This document shows positions 37,823-44,296 of a stretch of 44,296 nucleotides of DNA, piece after piece. The notes under the pieces are model-generated. The model made no database searches. It saw only the letters and a program-made list of their open reading frames with translations, and was not told the origin of the DNA. How positions within the stretch are numbered: the stretch's first letter is position 1; every line of letters starts with the position of its first letter. This stretch comes from DASPWV01 sp046727855 (GTDB lineage Bacteria > Acidobacteriota > Vicinamibacteria > Vicinamibacterales > UBA2999): positions 1-44,296 of the forward strand of contig JBKPDL010000064.1 of the NCBI GenBank assembly GCA_046727855.1, read 5' to 3'. Both the position numbers and the translations under genes were made by a program.

Positions 37823-40122
37823 TACTGGCCATTATCGGGGATTCCGCTCTCAATGCCGAGGCGTCCCATGAGCTTGACCAGGCCTTGTCGCGTCAGTCCG
37901 AGCTCGCGTGCCGCCGGCACGATACGACCGCCCGCGCGCGCAAGCGCCGCACGCACATAGCGCTCGTCGAACTGACGCCGCGCGTCGGAGAGCGTCAGGT
38001 CGCGCGGGAACGCCGCCGCGCGTGCAACGTGCGCAGGTAAGGCGGCCGGCCCGATAAGTCCTGTCGTTTTCGACGAGACGATCAACGAGGCGAGCACATT
38101 CTGCAACTCGCGGATGTTGCCGGGCCAATCGTATGTGCCGAGGGCGGCAATGGTGGCGGGACTCAGAATTGCCTTACTGCCGGTGCGATTCGCGAGACCA
38201 CGCCAGATATGGGCGGCGAGAAGCGGCAGGTCTTCGAGCCGCGATCGCAGGGGCGGCAGCGTCACGCGAATGACGTCGAGTCGATACCACAGATCACGGC
38301 GAAAGCGGCCCGCTTCGACCTCGCCGGCAAGCGGTCGATTGGTGGCCGCGACAATGCGCACATCGACGCGCCGGACGGACGATTCACCGAGGCGCCGCAC
38401 TTCGCCTTCCTGCAGCGTTCGAAGCAGCTTCGCCTGCACGCGCGTGCCGAGCTCCGCCGCCTCATCGAGAAACAGCGTACCGCCGTTGGCGTCCTCGAAA
38501 AGTCCCGCACGGTCGGTGCTCGCACCTGTGAACGCACCTCGTGTGTGTCCGAAGAGCTCGGCTTCGACGAGATCGTCGACCAGCGCCGCGCAATTAATGG
38601 CGCAGAAGCGCTTGTCGCGCCGGACGCTGCGCGCATGGACGGCGCGTGCCGCTAGCTCCTTCCCGGAGCCGCTCTCCCCTTCGACCACGACGGGAAACGG
38701 CGACGCGGCGGCGCGAAGAATGGCTTCGCGCACGGCAGCCATGGCCGAGCTTTCGCCCACGAGTTCCGGTACGGGGTTAGCCGACGGCGAAACCAGGCTT
38801 CGCCGTGCGATCGCCAGCCGGAGGCTCGGCGCCGCGGCCGCGGCCGCAATTCCCAGGAGCGTCGTCGCCTGTTCGGTGGCAACAGGGGTGCCTGCGCTCC
38901 ATCGGCACCACAACGCGCCGATCACCTCCGCGGCGTGGCGAATGGGACATGCCGATTCGACCGGCCCCTCTTCTTGCGCCGCGGGAATGCTGACGCCAGT
39001 CTCGATCGATCGCACGGCCAGGTCGACGCGCGCGCTCTCCGAGCCGACGCGAGTGAGCACGTACGGACCGTTCGCCTCACGTGCGACAAACGCCACTGTG
39101 GACGCCTGCAGGCGATCGCGCAGAAATGCGCCGACGCGCGCGAGCGCCGTCTGCTCGTCCTCGATGTCCTGGCAGATCTGGAGCACGCCCACGAAGTCGT
39201 CGACCATGTCCCACCTCCTCGTGTTGGCTGCCGTGCGTTCCGAGATCTGCTGGTCAACGACGGCTCGTTTTGCCGCGGTGGCGGGCTCGGCGTCGCTCAC
39301 GCGTGACAGAAGCGCGCGGGCCTCGAAGGTCTGTTCGCGCGCGACGAGCACTTGCGCAAGGTCGAGAGTTTTGGCGCTACGAGCCGCGCCGCCGGTGAGG
39401 TCGTCGAGCATGAGGGCCCAACGCGCCGCAGCCTCCACTGAGAGGTCCGGCGTCTGGCTGACGGCACGTTCCGCTTTCGCCTCAGATTCGGACTGGAAGC
39501 GGCTCAGTTCCTCGTGAACCGTGGGAGGGGTCGACGATCGGGGCAGAAAAGGCCAGCGCTGATCGTGTGTGGCCAGCGCACGCACCAGCACGTGCGGCCG
39601 GCTGTCCCGCTGCGCCAGCGTGAGCAAGGCGAGCACGGCGTCGCCCGACAACCCGGGCGCCTCGACGAACACCACGAGCGATCGATCCTCGAGCCACGCC
39701 GGCCACTGGCGCGACTTGCGACGAGTGAACACGCCCAACAATTCAGCGTCGATCGGAATCCAGCCGCGTATGCGGGCCTCACGTGCGAGTGCGCGGCGCA
39801 AGTAGTCGCGATCGGCTTTGCGGACCGCGGAGAGTTCGAACGGGCGCGGCGCGCCATGCCGCGCGCAGTCGAGAACCTCGACAAAGCTGACGAGCGTGGA
39901 ATCGAGATCATGAGGCGATCGACGAGGAAGCCAGTGTTCCCAGATTTCGTAGCGGCCCTTGGACGCCGGCTCGACGTCGATGAGCGTGCGTCCCTCACGC
40001 GTGGTAAACAGCGCCGCCGCATTGCGGGCGTCGCGCTGCGTGCGTTCGAGCTCGACCAGGTTCCCACTGGTGAGATCAAGCGCGCGCGATTCAGCAAGGA
40101 GATAGCGATCGAATCGAAGCAT
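37822..40122 (-). CDS. Sigma-54-dependent transcriptional activator with GAF-like sensor
   Basis: The 766-residue protein has an N-terminal region of about 300 residues with no clear family. A GAF-like domain (about 310-440, FVGVLQICQDIEDEQTALAR) follows, then an AAA+ domain with Walker A VVEGESGSGKELAARAVHAR (about 478-498) and the sigma-54-contacting loop GAFTGAS (about 529-535). GGTLFLDEAAEL is Walker B. A C-terminal Fis-type helix-turn-helix (AARELGLTRQGLVKLMGRLG) binds DNA. The start at 40122 (MLRFDRYLL) is preferred over an upstream frame. It is cotranscribed with the AmpG-like gene, hinting at wall-derived signals. No -24/-12 promoter was found next to it. Confidence 0.9.
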   Translation of the reverse strand: MLRFDRYLLAESRALDLTSGNLVELERTQRDARNAAALFTTREGRTLIDVEPASKGRYEIWEHWLPRRSPHDLDSTLVSFVEVLDCARHGAPRPFELSAVRKADRDYLRRALAREARIRGWIPIDAELLGVFTRRKSRQWPAWLEDRSLVVFVEAPGLSGDAVLALLTLAQRDSRPHVLVRALATHDQRWPFLPRSSTPPTVHEELSRFQSESEAKAERAVSQTPDLSVEAAARWALMLDDLTGGAARSAKTLDLAQVLVAREQTFEARALLSRVSDAEPATAAKRAVVDQQISERTAANTRRWDMVDDFVGVLQICQDIEDEQTALARVGAFLRDRLQASTVAFVAREANGPYVLTRVGSESARVDLAVRSIETGVSIPAAQEEGPVESACPIRHAAEVIGALWCRWSAGTPVATEQATTLLGIAAAAAAPSLRLAIARRSLVSPSANPVPELVGESSAMAAVREAILRAAASPFPVVVEGESGSGKELAARAVHARSVRRDKRFCAINCAALVDDLVEAELFGHTRGAFTGASTDRAGLFEDANGGTLFLDEAAELGTRVQAKLLRTLQEGEVRRLGESSVRRVDVRIVAATNRPLAGEVEAGRFRRDLWYRLDVIRVTLPPLRSRLEDLPLLAAHIWRGLANRTGSKAILSPATIAALGTYDWPGNIRELQNVLASLIVSSKTTGLIGPAALPAHVARAAAFPRDLTLSDARRQFDERYVRAALARAGGRIVPAARELGLTRQGLVKLMGRLGIESGIPDNGQ

Positions 40123-40195
40123 GCGAGCGTGTAGTGCAAACCGGCCTCCGCTTCGAAACGTCAATGAAACCGGGCCGTTTCACACGCGCGCGATC

Positions 40196-40224
40196 CCGAA
40201 GTTCGCAGAAACTTCGGATACAAT
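40196..40224 (+). promoter_or_regulatory. aroC promoter with overlapping operator-like palindrome
   Basis: CCGAAGTT (40196-40203) and AACTTCGG (40210-40217) are a perfect 8-bp inverted repeat with a 6-bp spacer. Its right end is one base before the -10 box TACAAT (40219-40224), so a bound protein would cover the -35 to -10 region. The -10 box ends 9 nt before the aroC ATG, which implies a very short or absent 5' leader. No -35 consensus is visible. Confidence 0.6.
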
Positions 40225-40233
40225 GCGAGGGCG

Positions 40234-41454
40234 ATGTTGAGATTTTTGACTGCCGGCGAATCGCACGGGCCGACGCTCGTTGCGATTCTCGAAGGCGTTC
40301 CGGCCGGTCTCGTGATCGATTTTGATCAAATCACGCAGAATCTTCGTCGCCGCCAGGGAGGATACGGACGCGGACGACGGATGGCGATCGAATCGGATCG
40401 CGCACGCTTCGTGGGCGGAGTGCGGCGTGGGCGAACGACAGGCGCGCCGATTGCGCTGCTGATCGAAAATCGCGACTGGACGAACTGGCAGCAAACGATG
40501 CACATCGAGGCTGAAATGCCCGACGGCGCCATCGGTGCCCGGCGTGCGCCCGTCGTCCGTCCACGGCCCGGGCATGCAGATCTTGCGGGCGCCCTCAAGT
40601 TCGAGCACGAGGATATCCGGGACGTCCTCGAGCGCGCCAGCGCGCGCGAAACGGCAGCGCGCGTCGCCGTCGGCGCAATCGCGCGGCAACTGCTCGAGCG
40701 GTTGGGCATCGTGGTCGCAAGTCACGTGACCGCGATCGGTCCCGTGGCCGTTTCGGCCGATTCGGCGATTCCGTTTGAAACGATTCGTGCGATTGCGGAC
40801 GACTCGCTTCTCCACTGCGCCGATCGACAGGTCGAAAGCGAGATGATTGCCGCGATCGATCGTGCGCGCGAATCCGGCGATACGTTGGGAGGCGCTTTCG
40901 AGGTCGTGGCCCGTGGTGTACCGGCCGGACTCGGGTCGTACACGCAGTGGGATCGCAGGCTCGATGGTCGGCTAGCGCAAGCGGTCATGTCGATTCACGC
41001 GATCAAGGCCGTTGGCATCGGCGATGGCGTCGCCGCCGCGCGACGGCCCGGCTCACAAGTGCACGACGAGATCACGGCAAATCCGGAGGCCGCAGAAGGC
41101 ATGCCAGCGATCGTACGGCCGACGAATCGGGCCGGCGGGCTCGAAGGCGGCGTCACCAACGGCGAAGAGCTTCGCGTCACCGGGTTCATGAAACCGATCT
41201 CGACGCTGATGAAGCCGTTGCGCTCCGTTGATCTCACGACCCTGGAGGAGGCGCCGGCGGCGATTGAGCGCAGTGATGTCTGCGCCGTCCCGGCAGCCGC
41301 CGTGGTCGGCGAGGCGATGGTGTGTCTGGTGCTCGCGGAGGCGGTGCTGGATCGCTTCGCTGGCGACTCGATGCGGCAGCTCGAGGCGCATTTCCGGGAG
41401 ACCAACCAGCATCTCAAACAGCGGTTGACCCGTCGCGCGGCTGCGCGCGCCTGA
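40234..41454 (+). CDS. aroC: Chorismate synthase
   Basis: AroC makes chorismate from EPSP using reduced FMN, the last common step before the Trp and Tyr branches. The 406 residues include FLTAGESHGPTLVAILEGVP (N-terminal signature with catalytic His), RRRQGGYGRGRRM, VRPRPGHADLAGALKF and GGLEGGVTNGEELRVTGFMK. Length matches the longer bacterial form. It is not in the supra-operon but heads a run with def, fmt and rsmB. A palindrome overlaps its promoter, suggesting repression by an unknown regulator. GAGGG just before the ATG may serve as a ribosome site. Confidence 0.97.
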   Translation: MLRFLTAGESHGPTLVAILEGVPAGLVIDFDQITQNLRRRQGGYGRGRRMAIESDRARFVGGVRRGRTTGAPIALLIENRDWTNWQQTMHIEAEMPDGAIGARRAPVVRPRPGHADLAGALKFEHEDIRDVLERASARETAARVAVGAIARQLLERLGIVVASHVTAIGPVAVSADSAIPFETIRAIADDSLLHCADRQVESEMIAAIDRARESGDTLGGAFEVVARGVPAGLGSYTQWDRRLDGRLAQAVMSIHAIKAVGIGDGVAAARRPGSQVHDEITANPEAAEGMPAIVRPTNRAGGLEGGVTNGEELRVTGFMKPISTLMKPLRSVDLTTLEEAPAAIERSDVCAVPAAAVVGEAMVCLVLAEAVLDRFAGDSMRQLEAHFRETNQHLKQRLTRRAAARA

Positions 41455-41458
41455 CCCG

Positions 41459-41968
41459 ATGCTTCGTCCGATCGTCCGCTACGGAGCGGCCGTTCTCCAT
41501 CGTCCTGCGTCACTGGTTGAAACCATCACACCCGAGATTCAGACGGTCATCGACGACATGATCGAAACGATGTATGCCGCGCCGGGCATCGGCTTGGCGG
41601 CGCCGCAGGTGGGCGTTTCGCTCCGCATCTTTGTGGTGGATCTCTCGATCGGGCGGGATCCTGCCGGACTGATCACGATGATCAATCCTGTGTTCGTGGA
41701 ACGCGACGGCATGCAGCTCGAGGAGGAAGGATGCCTCAGCGTTCCAGGCTTCAACGCCACGGTGGCCCGACCGGAGCGGGTTGTCGTCCGCGGCCTGAAG
41801 CGCACGGGTGAGGAGCACACGCTGGAGGGCAAGGGACTCCTGGCACGCGCGTTTCAGCACGAGGTGGATCACCTTGACGGCACGGTCTTCGTCGATCGCC
41901 TGCGCGGAATAAAACGCGATCTCATCGTGCGAAAAATTCGGAAGCTCGCACGCGCCGGCGAATGGTGA
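41459..41968 (+). CDS. def: Peptide deformylase
   Basis: This iron/zinc enzyme removes the N-formyl group from new proteins. The 169 residues contain all three motifs: GIGLAAPQVG (about 43-52), EEGCLSVPGF (metal Cys) and QHEVDHLDGTVF (two metal His and catalytic Glu). The start is 4 nt after the aroC stop. The stop overlaps the fmt start (7 nt), and the def-fmt pairing is classical since Fmt adds the formyl group that Def removes. Confidence 0.97.
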   Translation: MLRPIVRYGAAVLHRPASLVETITPEIQTVIDDMIETMYAAPGIGLAAPQVGVSLRIFVVDLSIGRDPAGLITMINPVFVERDGMQLEEEGCLSVPGFNATVARPERVVVRGLKRTGEEHTLEGKGLLARAFQHEVDHLDGTVFVDRLRGIKRDLIVRKIRKLARAGEW

Positions 41969-42915
41969 ACGAAGCGCGGCGGCTGCGCATCGCCTTTTTC
42001 GGAACTCCGGCCTTTGCGGTTCCAACCCTCGCGAAGCTGCTTCAGTCGAGGCATCAGGTCGTCGGCGTCGTTACTCAGCCGGACAAGCCGCGGGGGCGCG
42101 GACACCGGGTGTCGGCTGCGCCGGTTAAAGCGCTCGCCGTCGAGCAGGGCTTGCCGGTGTTGCAACCCGAGCGACTCGCGCGTCAGCTGTTCGAAGACAA
42201 GTTCCATACCCTGGCGGCGGACCTTGGCGTTGTTGCGGCGTACGGGAAGATTCTCCCGGAGTGGCTTTTGCGGGCACCCGCGCACGGCATGATCAACGTG
42301 CACGCGTCGCTCCTGCCGAAGTACCGTGGCGCCGCGCCTGTTCATCGCGCGGTTCTTGCCGGCGAATCTGAGACGGGTGTGACAATCATGCGCGTCGTGA
42401 AGGCGCTTGATGCGGGACCGATGATTGCGCGGGCTTCGCGCCCGATCGGTCCACACGAGTCGAGCGAGGTGGTGGAGCGCCGCCTCGCCGTGCTCGGCGC
42501 CGACCTGCTGGTGGGCGTGCTCGACGATATCGCGGCGGGTCGCGCGACCGAAACGCCTCAGAACGATGCCGAAGCAACCTATGCGCCGCGACTGATGAAA
42601 GAGGAAGGGCAGATCGACTGGAATAGACCGGCCTCGGAACTGCACAACCAGGTTCGCGGACTGCGCCCCTGGCCGAACGCGTACACATTTCTTAATGGTT
42701 CGCGACTGGTCATCCATGAGGCGCGCGTGTCGGATTTGGCCGCAGGCGATGCGTCGCCGGGAACATGTGTGGCAGCGGGCCGATTTATTAGCGTTGCTTG
42801 CGGCGCTGGGAGCGCGCTCGACTTGCTTGAGCTTCAGCCCGAGGGGCGCCGAATAATGGCCGCTCGCGACTTTGTCGCCGGCCACGGCACCCTGACCGGT
42901 CAACGCTTCGGCTGA
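41962..42915 (+). CDS. fmt: Methionyl-tRNA formyltransferase
   Basis: Fmt formylates initiator Met-tRNA using 10-formyl-THF. The 317 residues include RIAFFGTPAFAVPTLAKLL, VTQPDKPRGRGH and the catalytic block NVHASLLPKYRGAAPVHRAV with the conserved Asn and His. The C-terminal tRNA-binding beta-barrel (about 205-317) is present. The ATG overlaps the end of def, and the stop overlaps the rsmB start by one base. Confidence 0.97.
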   Translation: MVNEARRLRIAFFGTPAFAVPTLAKLLQSRHQVVGVVTQPDKPRGRGHRVSAAPVKALAVEQGLPVLQPERLARQLFEDKFHTLAADLGVVAAYGKILPEWLLRAPAHGMINVHASLLPKYRGAAPVHRAVLAGESETGVTIMRVVKALDAGPMIARASRPIGPHESSEVVERRLAVLGADLLVGVLDDIAAGRATETPQNDAEATYAPRLMKEEGQIDWNRPASELHNQVRGLRPWPNAYTFLNGSRLVIHEARVSDLAAGDASPGTCVAAGRFISVACGAGSALDLLELQPEGRRIMAARDFVAGHGTLTGQRFG

Positions 42916-44258
42916 TGATGACTGCTCCGGCGCGCGCAACGGCGTATCTTGCGCTGCGGCAGATCGACCGTGCCGATCTCGGTGAGACGCTGGCGCGCAC
43001 GCGCGATAGTCTCGAGGACACCCGCGACCGCGCGCTCGCGACCGATCTCATCATCGGCACTCTGCGATGGCGTGGCGCGCTGGACTATCAAATCGCGCAA
43101 GTCAGCGGCCGCGGCCTTGATCGGCTCGATCCCGAAGTTCTCGATGCGTTACGCCTTGGCGCGTATCAACTGCTCTATCGCGAGCGGGTGCCGGCATCGG
43201 CTGCCGTCAACGACAGCGTCTCGTTGGTGAAAACGGCGCGCAAGAAGAGCGCGGCGCCGTTTGTCAACGCGGTGTTGCGGCGGCTGTCGCGCGAAAGAGA
43301 AGCGATCACGTGGCCGCCACGCGATTCAGTTATCGAGCATCTTGCAGTCGTGCACTCGCATCCGTTTTGGCTCGTCGAGCGATGGGTTGCGCGATATGGC
43401 CGGGAGGTGGCGGAGGAGTGGCTGCGTTTCAACAACCAGACGCCCGCACTCACGCTCGCCGCAAGTCGTCTTGCCGCCAGCCGCGAGGAGCTGGCAGCGG
43501 AACTCGCGGCCGAAGGCGTCACCACTTCGCCGACGCGAATTGCGCCGCGCGGTCTTTACGTAGTTGATGGACGCCCACTCACCTCGCGCGCGTTCAGGAG
43601 CGGTCAATTCGTGGTGCAAGACGAGGCCTCGCAGGTCATTCCGGAGCTCGTGGCGGCACGTCGCGGTGAGCGTGTGCTCGACGCGTGCGCGGCGCCAGGC
43701 GGCAAGACGGTCGCGCTTGGCGGACAAGTCGGTGCATCGGGGGTTGTCGTCGCCACCGACGTGCGCGCGCGTCGAATGAAAGCGCTGGCGGGAACGATCG
43801 AACGGTGTCGCGTTCACAACGCGCGGCTCGTTCAGATCGCGGCCGCGTCCGACTTTCCGTTCGCCGAGGGGGTGTTCGATCGCGTGCTCGTCGATGCGCC
43901 GTGTTCAGGGTTGGGTACACTTCGCCGCGATCCCGACATCAAGTGGAAGCGGATGCCGGACCACCTCCCGGCACTCGCGCGAACGCAAGTCGATCTTCTC
44001 CATCGTGCCGCGCGGGTCGTTCGCGCTGGCGGGCGCCTGGTGTACAGCACCTGTTCGAGCGAGCCTGAGGAAAACGAGCATGTTGTCGCGACGTTTCTCG
44101 CCCAGGCAGCAGAATTCGCGATCGAACCGGTTGATTCGCTTTCTGAGCTTCCGCGCGCGATTCGCAACTTGGCTACCCCTGAAGGGTTTCTGCGCACGGA
44201 CCCCGTTCGCGACCAGCTCGAGGCGTTCTTCGGCGCAGTGCTGCAGAAGGTGCGGTAG
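42915..44258 (+). CDS. rsmB: 16S rRNA (cytosine967-C5)-methyltransferase RsmB
   Basis: RsmB methylates C967 of 16S rRNA. The 447 residues have an N-terminal NusB-like RNA-binding domain (about 1-130, YLALRQIDRADLGETLAR to NAVLRRLSRER). The methyltransferase domain shows VLDACAAPGGKTVALGG (SAM site), VDAPCSGLGTLRRDPDIKWK (motif IV Cys) and LVYSTCSSEPEENEHVV (motif VI catalytic Cys). The def-fmt-rsmB order is found in many bacteria. The first of two adjacent ATGs overlaps the fmt stop. Confidence 0.96.
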   Translation: MMTAPARATAYLALRQIDRADLGETLARTRDSLEDTRDRALATDLIIGTLRWRGALDYQIAQVSGRGLDRLDPEVLDALRLGAYQLLYRERVPASAAVNDSVSLVKTARKKSAAPFVNAVLRRLSREREAITWPPRDSVIEHLAVVHSHPFWLVERWVARYGREVAEEWLRFNNQTPALTLAASRLAASREELAAELAAEGVTTSPTRIAPRGLYVVDGRPLTSRAFRSGQFVVQDEASQVIPELVAARRGERVLDACAAPGGKTVALGGQVGASGVVVATDVRARRMKALAGTIERCRVHNARLVQIAAASDFPFAEGVFDRVLVDAPCSGLGTLRRDPDIKWKRMPDHLPALARTQVDLLHRAARVVRAGGRLVYSTCSSEPEENEHVVATFLAQAAEFAIEPVDSLSELPRAIRNLATPEGFLRTDPVRDQLEAFFGAVLQKVR

Positions 44259-44261
44259 GCG

Positions 44262-44292
44262 GACCTCCGTCCCTGCTAGTGACCTCCGTCCC
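44262..44292. repeat. Start of a 19-bp tandem repeat (GACCTCCGTCCC core)
   Basis: GACCTCCGTCCC occurs at 44262-44273 and 44281-44292, separated by TGCTAGT, directly after rsmB. The array may continue beyond the window. On the other strand it reads as GGGACGGAGGTC units. Confidence 0.6.
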
Positions 44293-44296
44293 GGCT

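Overview
The window is high-GC bacterial chromosome (about 60-65% by eye) packed with housekeeping and biosynthetic genes in long same-strand runs, with many 1-16 nt gene overlaps. The mix of genes suggests an Acidobacteriota member, most likely the Vicinamibacteria. That mix is RNase J without RNase E, an anti-sigma factor with a TonB-like C-terminus, DUF3467, a bifunctional AroDE, exported beta-propeller and S55-peptidase-like proteins, and many short intergenic repeat families. The taxonomic assignment is inference; there is no rRNA or tRNA here. No mobile element, prophage or CRISPR array was seen.

Layout. 1-87: start of recG (minus). 197-2682: an exported protein, then an ECF sigma factor / zinc-finger anti-sigma / Spy-like periplasmic protein operon (minus). 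2902-5921: lexA, a DUF3467 gene, nth, a zincin and rsmA (plus). 6125-12193: RNase J, FtsK and a cell-wall amidase (plus). 12286-16925: a small membrane protein, leucyl aminopeptidase, a polymer-forming membrane protein, a JAMM peptidase and a two-subunit CoA-transferase (minus). 17229-18159: a decayed patch with a gutted S9 peptidase pseudogene, a lone ClpX-type zinc finger and a truncated SnoaL-like gene.

18187-28745 is the most interesting part: one minus-strand aromatic amino acid supra-operon in the order leader peptide, aroDE, trpE, trpG, trpD, trpC, trpF, trpB, trpA, chorismate mutase, aroF (DAHP synthase), tyrA. Upstream of aroDE lies what reads as a complete ribosome-mediated attenuator. 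It has a 40-codon leader peptide with three consecutive Trp codons flanked by three Tyr codons, a possible antiterminator, and a 14-bp terminator stem whose U-tract ends exactly at the aroDE start codon. Because the operon makes both Trp and Tyr precursors, a leader that reads both amino acids fits its content.

28970-33044: an S55 (SpoIVB-like) exported protein and a beta-propeller protein (plus). 33167-34683: a second ECF sigma / anti-sigma pair (minus). 34963-36252: a TPR protein (plus). 36461-40122: an AmpG-like transporter and a sigma-54 activator (minus). 40234-44258: aroC, def, fmt and rsmB (plus), with a palindrome next to the aroC promoter.

Two themes recur. Several genes (lexA, trpL, aroC, scoA, the TPR gene) have a -10-like hexamer only 7-10 nt before the start codon, which suggests leaderless mRNAs. 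Many gaps also carry their own short repeat family (7-bp, about 12-bp, 19-bp and 36-bp periods, plus palindromes).
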